64,000 nt of DNA from Actinomycetes bacterium. Its GTDB lineage: Bacteria; Actinomycetota; Acidimicrobiia; Acidimicrobiales; Ilumatobacteraceae. Location of the stretch: positions 1 through 64,000 of the forward strand of contig JANYDH010000058.1 in the NCBI GenBank assembly GCA_025359865.1. The letters are read 5' to 3'. Below are positions 52,946 to 60,336 of this stretch, piece after piece. Position numbers and translations under genes: made by a program. Below the pieces are notes generated by a model, which was not told where the DNA came from, made no database searches, and saw only the letters and a program-made list of their open reading frames with translations. The stretch's first letter is position 1; every line of letters begins with the position of its first letter.

Positions 52946-55305
52946 CGTGACGCCGGTCCGCGCTTACGAAGGGCCGCCGTCGCCCGCATCATCGACCAAT
53001 GATCGACCGCTATCGATCCAGTCACGTGTTGGTCCGTCCCCACATCACCGGCCACGGTTGCACCGAGACTGATCCTTGCTCGATCACCGAGCACCACGTT
53101 GTTCGCGATGGTGCTTCCCGGACCGATCCACGTCCCCAATCCGGTCACAACGTTGCCATTGACGACTGCACCGTGGCCAACATGCGTGTCGGAACCGATT
53201 CTGCAGTGGTGAGAGACGAATGCATTATTGCCGATCCTGCAGCGCTCGCCGATCGTAGTGTCGCCGCGGAAGACACCACGGGCGATGACCGCCCCCGAGA
53301 ACACCTGCGTTCCGGTCCCGATGCGAATGCCCCCAGCGTGCGTCACTTCGATCGACTCGATGTTGCTCGGCGCAGTTTGAAAGCCCTGGGCTCCGACGAT
53401 GGCCCCAGCATGGATGCAGACACGCTCACCGAGCACGACGCGACCTGTGATCGTGACATTCGGTCCGATGATGCAGCCAGCCCCGATGACCACGTTGCTG
53501 GAATCGACCCAACTGGTGGGGTGGACTCTGGCCGTGACATCGACCGAGGTGGCCGAGTCCGATCCGTAGAAGTTCGTTTGCTCGACCAGCCACTCGTGCA
53601 TGCGCACAAAGACTTCCCGTGGGGCTTCGTGGACGAGCACTCCGACATGGTCAGGTACCTGGTCGGCCAAGGACGCCGGTACGATGAGAGCGGCTGCCTG
53701 GGCACTGATCGCCTTCCGCACGAAGCTGACGGACTCGGCGAAGGAGAGCATGTTGGGCACAACTCCCGACAGGAAGCCGAGGTTTCCGATCGTTGCATCA
53801 CGAAGAACCGATAGGCCTAGGTCAGAGGCCAACAACGACAGTCTGACCATTCCGACGGGTGAGTCGCTCGCACGAACACGGACTGTGGAGCGTTGCACAA
53901 CCGCACCTGGTAACTGATCGAACCAGAACACGTGCTCTTGAACCAACGAGATGACGAGGTGGAACATGCCCGGTTGATCAGGGGTCCTGATCTGCATCGA
54001 CAGCCTGATTCGGTCGCCCGGATAGATCGGTCTTGGCAGTTGGGTGCGATCGCCATCCCACAGTAACACAGCCCCAGTGTCCGCATCGATCCAGTGGTAG
54101 CCAATCTGGACGGGTGTCAGCCCGACGGAGATCATCGTCTCGTTCGATCGGTTGTCGATGTCTACCTCCACGCGGATCCCGGTGGACAACTCGGCCTCGC
54201 GCTCACACTCCACGATGCTCAGCACGACCGCTTCTCCGATCGAGGGCGGAAGTGGCGGTCTCATCATCGGCACGGCCGCAGGCCCCGTGTGCACGGCGCG
54301 GACGAGAACCTCCAGGTGCCCTACGTGTTCAGCGAGGGACCGAACCGAGTCGACCCAGTGAGTGCGTAGCTGACCGGTGCTGTCCGTGATCGAATCCTGA
54401 TATATCTGCTCCCACGTCTCGACGGCGAGGTCGAGCCCGCACCGTTCACGCACCCAGCTACTCACTCGGCTCGCATCGGAAGCGTCATACCGCTCGATTT
54501 CGCGGAGCACCGACTGCAACGTAGGAACGAGTTGCAGCGTTCTGGCACCGAAGTTCCATTCGCGCTGCCACGCGACGTCAGGGCTCGTGACCATGCGCCC
54601 GAGCCCCGGAGCGTCGAGAAGAACGACGGCACAACCGACCGCCAACGCCTCTAACGCGCACCGGGCCTTTGCGAATACGAGGTCGATCTTGGCGAGTTCT
54701 CGCTCTGGATGAACCTCGACGCGCCCGACTCCGGAACCAATGACCTGCACCTCGAGTCCGGCGTATCTGCAGGCTTCGATGACAATGTCGAGGTAGCCGC
54801 CCGGTCGGGCTTGGTTACTGAAAACGGCCGCCGAACGGGGTGAATTTGGGAGTGGTGGGCGCGTCCGAAACCGGTCGAGGTCGACTGCGTTGTGGACCAG
54901 TGAAACACGGCTCGGGTCGATGCCTACATCGACGAGGAGGCGCTCTCGACAGTTGGCGTCCACAGCGACGTAGCGACGGATCGTGGGCAGAATCGGCGGG
55001 ATATCGTGGCTATTGATTCTATCGTGACAGACGTACACGACCGGGGTGTCGCCGAACCTTACCGCAGCTTCAGTGGTTGGGACGTGGTGATGACCGTGGA
55101 TCACATCCGGCCTGAACGGGGTGTTGGTGAGGTCGGTGACCACGGTGCCACCCGCCTGTTCGATTTCCAGCGCCAAGTCACCTCGTACTGGTGTGTAGAC
55201 GCATACCGAATGCCCCCGTCCGCGGAGCGCACGCTCGAGATCGCGCACCACGATCTCCGTTCCCCCTCTTGAGCACAGTTGAATGTTGGTGATGAGGATC
55301 TTCAT
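52942..55305 (-). CDS. Three-part fusion: glycosyltransferase, beta-sandwich domain, LpxD-like acyltransferase
   Basis: 787-aa multidomain protein. About 1-330: GT4/GT-B glycosyltransferase (KILITNIQLCSRGGTEIVVRDLERALRGRGHSV; VYVCHDRINS; SLVHNAVDLDRF; ARCALEALAVGCAVVLLDAPG). About 365-480: a beta-rich segment like the carbohydrate-binding C-domain of Wzt (GYHWIDADTGAVLLWDGDRTQLPRPIYPGDRIRLSMQI). About 480-585: LpxD-like N-domain (LGLSVLRDATIGNLGFLSGVVPNMLSF). About 590-765: left-handed beta-helix hexapeptides, with a candidate catalytic His in FVSHHCRIG, where LpxD has IAHNVxIG. No signal peptide. It may build an N- or O-acylated glycan; actinobacteria lack lipid A, so the product is unknown. 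Start ATG 55305 or 55320. Confidence 0.8.
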   Translation of the reverse strand: MKILITNIQLCSRGGTEIVVRDLERALRGRGHSVCVYTPVRGDLALEIEQAGGTVVTDLTNTPFRPDVIHGHHHVPTTEAAVRFGDTPVVYVCHDRINSHDIPPILPTIRRYVAVDANCRERLLVDVGIDPSRVSLVHNAVDLDRFRTRPPLPNSPRSAAVFSNQARPGGYLDIVIEACRYAGLEVQVIGSGVGRVEVHPERELAKIDLVFAKARCALEALAVGCAVVLLDAPGLGRMVTSPDVAWQREWNFGARTLQLVPTLQSVLREIERYDASDASRVSSWVRERCGLDLAVETWEQIYQDSITDSTGQLRTHWVDSVRSLAEHVGHLEVLVRAVHTGPAAVPMMRPPLPPSIGEAVVLSIVECEREAELSTGIRVEVDIDNRSNETMISVGLTPVQIGYHWIDADTGAVLLWDGDRTQLPRPIYPGDRIRLSMQIRTPDQPGMFHLVISLVQEHVFWFDQLPGAVVQRSTVRVRASDSPVGMVRLSLLASDLGLSVLRDATIGNLGFLSGVVPNMLSFAESVSFVRKAISAQAAALIVPASLADQVPDHVGVLVHEAPREVFVRMHEWLVEQTNFYGSDSATSVDVTARVHPTSWVDSSNVVIGAGCIIGPNVTITGRVVLGERVCIHAGAIVGAQGFQTAPSNIESIEVTHAGGIRIGTGTQVFSGAVIARGVFRGDTTIGERCRIGNNAFVSHHCRIGSDTHVGHGAVVNGNVVTGLGTWIGPGSTIANNVVLGDRARISLGATVAGDVGTDQHVTGSIAVDHWSMMRATAALRKRGPASR

Positions 55306-55693
55306 GACGATGAATCGCAATTTAAACTACACCCGCCTTGCGTACATGTCTACGTCCATTCGGTTGTCCGCGTATGCGAAGGCGGGACCCGCGTCTGGCC
55401 GCAGGAGGGCTGGCAGCACCAGCGACGGAACGTGGTCAGCCTGCCTCGGAGGAACGAACCGTCGGAACGGCAGAAAGTCGACGGCCGTTGGTAGATCACC
55501 CCCGGTAACGCGCTCCACGGCTGCAACCCGGACAAGTCTGCTGAAGACGTCGGAGCTAGCTTGGAATACAAGCTCGACGCCCGACTGATCCCGCCGACGG
55601 TGCTCAACCGGGCCCCGTAACTCGACCCCGGATACCGGCCCAGCAGGGTATCGATGGTCGTCGTGCGTCGTTCAGGCGTCGGCCAGGCGTCGA
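55306..55693. other. Intergenic stretch without a recognisable gene
   Basis: About 390 bases between the GT-LpxD start and the HNH-type remnant. Open frames here are short and out of keeping with coding composition. The promoter of the two-gene module must lie in its left part; an AT-rich patch (AATTTAAACTACA near 55317-55330) is the best candidate. Confidence 0.5.
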
Positions 55694-55968
55694 TCATGCG
55701 GCCGGGTGTTGGGTCTCGTTGTGGCCCGCGTCGGGGTGTTGGGGTGTGACCGGGCTGGTGGTGTTGAGGTCGGCGCGCCAGCCGATTTCGGTTCCGTCCG
55801 GTGATGATCACGCACAAACGCGCCCGTCACCTCGACACGATTCACGAACGTCGCGATCTGCGCGTGCAGACGGCGACGCTCACCATCGAACACACGTAGA
55901 CACGCCTCAAGATCGGCCGGAGACATCCCACCGATTGCATCAACATCAGGCACAACAAACGAACTCAT
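55694..55968 (-). pseudogene. Remnant of an HNH/DUF222-type protein
   Basis: Starts at ATG 55968 with MSSFVVPDVDAIGGMSPADL, ERRRLHAQIATFVNRVEVTGAFVRDHHR, like the N-terminus of DUF222/HNH endonuclease-like proteins abundant in actinobacteria. Near 55810 the sense moves to another frame (TEIGWRADLNTTSPVTPQHPD ... HPAA, stop at 55694), which reads like a C-terminal tail. So the large middle, with the HNH motif, seems deleted. Family assignment is tentative. Confidence 0.5.
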
Positions 55969-56190
55969 CCGACCATCATCCCAAAGGGGTGTTACCCAGT
56001 CAGACGAACACACGTTTGAGTAAGAAAGACCCACCGACACTGTCGATCGCGAACTGCGGCGCGAAGTGGGCACAGATCTGCTGACCGGATTCGCCAACCG
56101 TCTTCGGTCCGACGGGCCGCAGACGTTGAGCCAACGTCGGGGTCTACTGGGTCCAAAGACGCTCTCCGATGGGATACAGGCAGAATTTCT

Positions 56191-56370
56191 TGGCGTTTAG
56201 CGTTTAGCGTTTAGCTGTCATTAGCAGGCTGTCGCAAATTGCGGGTCGGTTCTGGCGTGCTGTCGCCGCGAACAACGATTCACAGTCGCCAGTGCCGAGA
56301 TCCGAACCCCAGCCGACTGCCAAGCTTTGGCGTTGGGTTGTTGCCAATGACAGCCCAACGCCAAAGGTCG
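56191..56370. repeat. MITE-like repeat, short copy R5
   Basis: Left end TGGCGTTTAGCGTTTAGCG (a TTTAGCG triplet repeat) then CTGTCATTAGCAGGCTGTCGCA, matching the family ends; right end is a 49-bp palindrome (56322-56370; CTTTGGCGTTGGGTTG ... AACGCCAAAGGTCGG). The interior is about 85 bp. Located just before the RsbQ-like gene. Confidence 0.78.
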
Positions 56371-56440
56371 GGCGGTTTCGTCTCACCCTCCACGCTCCTA
56401 GGATGAGGTCCGACAACCTAGCTCGTTCCGGGAGGGAATC

Positions 56441-57247
56441 GTGGTCAGACCGGTCGACCGACGCCTCAACGTGCACCGGACGGGCGTTGGGCCTGGCGCT
56501 GTCCCGATGATCTTCTCGCACGGGTTTGGTTGCGACCAGAACATGTGGCGCCTTGTCGCGCCGGCGTTCGAGATGACTCATGATGTGGTGTTGTACGATC
56601 ATGTTGGCACGTCTTCGAACGTCAGCGACTATGACCCGGTGAAGTACTCGAGTCTGCGTGGGTACGCCGAGGATCTAGTCGAACTGGTCGACCATCTCGC
56701 GTTGCGTGGCGCTGTGTTCGTCGGGCATTCGGTGGCGGCAATGATCGGTGTGGTCGCCGAGCAACTACGCCCTGGCCTGTTCTCACGGCTGGTGCTCGTC
56801 GCGCCGTCTCCGCGGTACATCGACGATCCGGACACCGGGTACGTAGGAGGGTTCTCGCAGACCGACGTCGAGGAGTTGCTGGTTGCGCTCGCGGACAACC
56901 ACCTCGGCTGGTCGGCTCAGATGGCAGGTGTGATCATGGGGAACCCGGATCGACCCGAGCTCGCAGCGGAGCTGGAGAACAGCTTCTGTCGCACCGACCC
57001 GTCGGTAGCGGAGCAGTTCGCACGGGTGACGTTCACTGGGGACAACCGGGAGGATCTCCAGGCGGTGCTCGCACCATGTCTGGTATTGCAATGCTCGGCT
57101 GACATCGTGGCGCCAGAGTCGGTCGGGCGGTATCTGCGCGGACATCTGCCTGTTGCCGAGCTGGTGCAGCTCGCCGCTACCGGTCACTGTCCGCACCTCT
57201 CCTCCCCAGACGAGGTAATCGCTGCGATGCGGTCGTTCCTCGCATGA
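56441..57247 (+). CDS. RsbQ-like alpha/beta hydrolase
   Basis: 268-aa serine hydrolase like Bacillus RsbQ and plant KAI2/D14 receptors: MIFSHGFGCDQNMWRLVAPAFEMTHDVVLYDHVGTSSNVSDYDPVKYSSLRGYAEDLVELVDHL, nucleophile VGHSVAAMIGVVA, acid in CSADIVAPESV and His in ATGHCPHLSSPDEV. RsbQ signals through a PAS-domain partner and here the next gene encodes a PAS protein overlapping by four bases, so the same pairing is likely. GTG start at 56441. Confidence 0.88.
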   Translation: MVRPVDRRLNVHRTGVGPGAVPMIFSHGFGCDQNMWRLVAPAFEMTHDVVLYDHVGTSSNVSDYDPVKYSSLRGYAEDLVELVDHLALRGAVFVGHSVAAMIGVVAEQLRPGLFSRLVLVAPSPRYIDDPDTGYVGGFSQTDVEELLVALADNHLGWSAQMAGVIMGNPDRPELAAELENSFCRTDPSVAEQFARVTFTGDNREDLQAVLAPCLVLQCSADIVAPESVGRYLRGHLPVAELVQLAATGHCPHLSSPDEVIAAMRSFLA

Positions 57248-57876
57248 GCGACTCGATGCTCGACCCGGCGCTGTTAGCGGAATCGTTGGAGGACCTCTAC
57301 GAGCATGCCCCCTGCGGCTACCTGTCGATGTTGTCCGATGCGACAGTGATCAAGGTCAACCGGACCGCGTGCGACTGGATCGGTCGGCCGGTCGAGTCGG
57401 TCGTCGGCAGTCGCTTCCACGACCTCGTAACCGTCGGCGGACGGGTCTACTACGAGACCCACATCGCACCACTACTTACGATGCAGGGCAGTGTGCGACA
57501 GCTCTCCCTCGATCTCGTGCGTGTCCACGAACCGCCGATGCCGGTCCTCATCGATGCCGTTCGTCGGGTCGTGTCGACCACCTCCGGGAAGGTCGAACTC
57601 ACTCGCGTCACGATCGCCAACGCGACGCAACGCCGGACATACGAACGGGAGTTGCTCGAGGCACGGCGCCGGGCAGAGGCCGCCTTGGCGCAGGTTCGCA
57701 CGCTCCGCGGTTTACTGCCGCTGTGTGCGTGGTGCCGTCGGATCCGCAATGATTCTGGCTCATGGGAGCAGTTGGAGCTCTACATTCGCGAACACACCGA
57801 TGCTGAGTTCACCCATGGCATCTGCGCGGATTGCCAGCGGGAGCAATTCTCCACCTCGTCCTCGGCCGACATCTGA
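57244..57876 (+). CDS. PAS-domain protein with C-terminal CxxC zinc-ribbon-like module
   Basis: 210 aa. PAS domain at about 15-135 (LEDLYEHAPCGYLSMLSDATVIKVNRTACDWIGRPVESVVGSRFHDLV), a coiled coil at about 135-160 (RTYERELLEARRRAEAALAQVRTLRG), and a compact C-terminus LLPLCAWCRRIRNDSGSWEQLELYIREHTDAEFTHGICADCQREQF with Cys pairs CxxC ... CxxC that may bind zinc. Unlike Bacillus RsbP there is no PP2C phosphatase domain. Coupled to the RsbQ-like hydrolase. The likely role is sensing a small ligand processed by the hydrolase. Confidence 0.85.
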   Translation: MSDSMLDPALLAESLEDLYEHAPCGYLSMLSDATVIKVNRTACDWIGRPVESVVGSRFHDLVTVGGRVYYETHIAPLLTMQGSVRQLSLDLVRVHEPPMPVLIDAVRRVVSTTSGKVELTRVTIANATQRRTYERELLEARRRAEAALAQVRTLRGLLPLCAWCRRIRNDSGSWEQLELYIREHTDAEFTHGICADCQREQFSTSSSADI

Positions 57877-57881
57877 GCCCT

Positions 57882-57910
57882 CCGGTATCTGACGGCGCGT
57901 CAGATACCGG
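57882..57910. promoter_or_regulatory. 29-bp perfect operator palindrome before echA20
   Basis: CCGGTATCTGACG - GCG - CGTCAGATACCGG, a perfect 13+3+13 palindrome containing the TCTGAC-N5-GTCAGA core. It ends 14 bp before the GTG of echA20, six bases after the PAS gene. Best-conserved member of the family. Confidence 0.9.
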
Positions 57911-57924
57911 TTACCATCGGCGGC

Positions 57925-58716
57925 GTGGGCACCATCTCGACACACATCGACGATCACGGCATCGCCGAAGTGGTGATGGACTGCCCTCCGGTCAACGCGC
58001 TCACGGTGGCCCAATGGTTCGACGTGGCCGATCAGGTCACGGCCGCGGGACGCAACAGCGACGTGCGCGTCGTGGTACTTCGGGCCGAAGGCAAGGGCTA
58101 CAACGCCGGCGTCGACATCAAAGAGATGCAGAACACCACCGGGTTCAGCGCCCTCATCGGAGCGAACAAGGGCTGCTACGCCGCGTTCGCCGCAGTGTAT
58201 GACTGCGCCGTGCCTGTGATTGCAGCCGTTCATGGGTTCTGCCTCGGCGGCGGCATCGGTCTGGCCGGTAACGCCGACATCATCATCGCCAGCGACGATG
58301 CCTACTTCGGGCTCCCCGAGGTCGACCGTGGTGCCCTCGGTGCGGCCACTCATCTGTCGCGTCTGGTGCCGCAGCACAAAATGCGGGCGATGGTGTACAC
58401 GTCGACCACGGCGACAGCCGCCGAACTGCACCACTACGGCAGTGTTCACTCGGTGGTTCCACGGGGCGAGTTGCGCGACGCTGCCATGGCGATCGCGTCC
58501 CAGATCGCGGCAAAGTCGACCACCGTCATCCGGGCCGCGAAGGAGAGCCTGAACGGCATCGATTTGTGGGACGTGAAGAAGAGCTACCGGTTCGAACAAG
58601 GGTTCACGTTCGAACTCAACCTGAGTGGTGTCGCGGACGAACTGCGCGACGACTTCGCCGGCACCAGCAAGGCTGACGGCACCGACAAGGCCCACGCGAG
58701 CCCGGAGGCCACATGA
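57925..58716 (+). CDS. echA20: EchA20-like ring hydrolase (steroid D ring)
   Basis: Crotonase of 263 aa. In mycobacteria EchA20 (Rv3550) hydrolyses ring D of the HIEC-CoA intermediate. Here: CPPVNALTVAQWFDVADQV, VVVLRAEGKGYNAGVDIKEMQNTTGFSALIGANKGCYAAFAAVYDCAVPVIAAVHGFCLGGGIGLAGNADIIIASDDAYFGLPEVDRGALGAATHLSRLVPQHKMR and KESLNGIDLW, near-identical in pattern. GTG start at 57925. First gene of echA20-ipdA-ipdB-ipdC-maoC-SDR-MFS, overlapping ipdA by four bases. Under the palindrome at 57882. Confidence 0.93.
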   Translation: MGTISTHIDDHGIAEVVMDCPPVNALTVAQWFDVADQVTAAGRNSDVRVVVLRAEGKGYNAGVDIKEMQNTTGFSALIGANKGCYAAFAAVYDCAVPVIAAVHGFCLGGGIGLAGNADIIIASDDAYFGLPEVDRGALGAATHLSRLVPQHKMRAMVYTSTTATAAELHHYGSVHSVVPRGELRDAAMAIASQIAAKSTTVIRAAKESLNGIDLWDVKKSYRFEQGFTFELNLSGVADELRDDFAGTSKADGTDKAHASPEAT

Positions 58717-59585
58717 GCCGCGACAAGCGAATCACCCACGACGAGGCCATCGCCACGCTCACCAGCGGAATGACCATCGGCATCGGCGGCTGGGGCAGTC
58801 GGCGCAAGCCGATGTCGCTCGTCCGCGCACTGCTGCGAAGCGACCTCACGGGTCTCACCATCGTCTCGTACGGTGGCCCCGATGTCGGCCTGCTCGCCGC
58901 GGCGGGCAAGATCCGCAAGCTGGTCTACGGGTTCGTGTCGCTCGACTCGATTCCGCTCGAACCACACTTTCGTGCCGCCCGCCAGCAGGGCACCATCGCC
59001 GAATGCGTCGAGTACGACGAGGGCATGTTGCAATGGGCGCTCTACGCTGGCGCACTGCGTCTTCCGTTCCTACCCACCCGTGCCGGCCTCGGTTCGGGCG
59101 TGGTCGAGGTCAACCCATCGCTACGCACCGTGCGTTCGCCCTACACCGACGGAGAGGAACTGCTTGCGGTGCCCGCCATCCGCCTCGATGCGGCCTTCGT
59201 GCACCTCAACCGCTCCGATCAATCGGGCAACGCCCAGTTTCTCGGACCCGACCTCTACTTCGACGATCTGTTCCTCAACGCCTGCGAGCCGGGCCGCCGC
59301 TTCGTGTCATGTGAACGAGTCGTGAGCACCGATCAACTGCTGGTCGAAGGCACGTTCCACACGCTGCGGGTGAATCGCTCGATGGTCGACGGCGTGATCG
59401 AGGCACCCAACGGGGCACACTTCACGAACTGTCAACCCGATTACGAACGCGACGAGGCATTCCAGAAGGAGTACGCCACGTCCGCCACCGATGTCGATCG
59501 GTGGGCTGTGTTCCACGAACGATTCCTGGCTGGCGACGAGGCCGCTTACCAGGCCGCAGTCGCCGAGTGGAGGGCAGCCAAGTGA
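58713..59585 (+). CDS. ipdA: IpdA subunit of the C-ring hydrolase (class I CoA-transferase-like)
   Basis: Alpha subunit of the IpdAB complex that opens the last steroid ring (COCHEA-CoA); 290 aa. SGMTIGIGGWGSRRKPMSLVRALLRSDLTGLTIVSYGGPDVGLLAAAGKIRKLVYGFVSLDS and YFDDLFLNACEPGRRFVSCERVV match mycobacterial Rv3551 in order. It has the CoA-transferase fold but lacks the CoA-thioester glutamate of true transferases in the same way as the family. ATG at 58713 overlaps echA20; overlaps ipdB by four bases. Confidence 0.93.
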   Translation: MSRDKRITHDEAIATLTSGMTIGIGGWGSRRKPMSLVRALLRSDLTGLTIVSYGGPDVGLLAAAGKIRKLVYGFVSLDSIPLEPHFRAARQQGTIAECVEYDEGMLQWALYAGALRLPFLPTRAGLGSGVVEVNPSLRTVRSPYTDGEELLAVPAIRLDAAFVHLNRSDQSGNAQFLGPDLYFDDLFLNACEPGRRFVSCERVVSTDQLLVEGTFHTLRVNRSMVDGVIEAPNGAHFTNCQPDYERDEAFQKEYATSATDVDRWAVFHERFLAGDEAAYQAAVAEWRAAK

Positions 59586-60334
59586 CCAAGCTGGCAGACA
59601 TCGTGGTCATTGCTGCCGCCGAGGCGTTCCGCGGTGACGGTGAGATCTTCGCGTCCGGCATGGGCACGATCCCGATGCTCGGGGCACGCCTTGCGCGCAG
59701 TACGTTCGAGCCCGACCTGATGGTGAGTGACGGCGAAGCGTTCTACATCGCCAACGAACTCCCGATCGGTGGCACCGACAAGCTCGTGGAAGGATGGATC
59801 CCGTTCCGCACCGTGTTCGACACCCTGTGGGGCGGACGCCGTCACGTGATGATGGGCGCCTCCCAGATCGATGCGAGGGGCAACACCAACATCGCCAACA
59901 TCGGCCCGTGGTCGAAACCGAAGACGCAACTCCTCGGCGTACGTGGTGGGCCCGGCAACACCATCAACCATGCCACCAGTTTCTGGATCCCCAAGCATTC
60001 GCCAGCGGCGTTCACTGCGGCGGTCGACATGGTCAGCGGCATCGGCTACGACCGCGCCGAGGCATTGGGGCCGTGGGTGAAGGCCCATCACGACCTGCGC
60101 AGAGTCATCACCAACCTTGCGGTACTCGACTTCGAATGCAGCGAACGACGGATGCGGTTGCGCAGCGTTCACCCCGGCGTCACGGTCGCCGACGTGGTCG
60201 CCGCCACCGGCTTCGAGCTGGTGATCCCCGACGACGTGACTGCCAGCCGCGCTCCATCCGAAGCTGAGCTGGCCGCGCTCGGCCGCCTCGACCCGACGGG
60301 GCTGCGCCTGCGCGAAGTCCCCGAGCCGCTGTAG
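59582..60334 (+). CDS. ipdB: IpdB subunit of the C-ring hydrolase
   Basis: Beta subunit of IpdAB, 250 aa, as in Rv3552: ADIVVIAAAEAFRGDGEIFASGMGTIPMLGARLARSTFEPDLMVSDGEAFYIANELPIGG, HVMMGASQIDARGNTNIANIGPW, GGPGNTINHATSFWIPKHSPA and YDRAEALGPWVKAHHDLRRVITNLAVLDFE. GTG at 59582 overlaps the ipdA stop. Followed two bases later by ipdC. Confidence 0.93.
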   Translation: MTKLADIVVIAAAEAFRGDGEIFASGMGTIPMLGARLARSTFEPDLMVSDGEAFYIANELPIGGTDKLVEGWIPFRTVFDTLWGGRRHVMMGASQIDARGNTNIANIGPWSKPKTQLLGVRGGPGNTINHATSFWIPKHSPAAFTAAVDMVSGIGYDRAEALGPWVKAHHDLRRVITNLAVLDFECSERRMRLRSVHPGVTVADVVAATGFELVIPDDVTASRAPSEAELAALGRLDPTGLRLREVPEPL

Positions 60335-60336
60335 CG

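Noticed and set aside
52999-53814. Plus-strand open frame opposite the LpxD-like region
   Set aside because: Asp/Arg-rich with no motif, and the minus-strand frame has clear hexapeptide repeats. Shadow.
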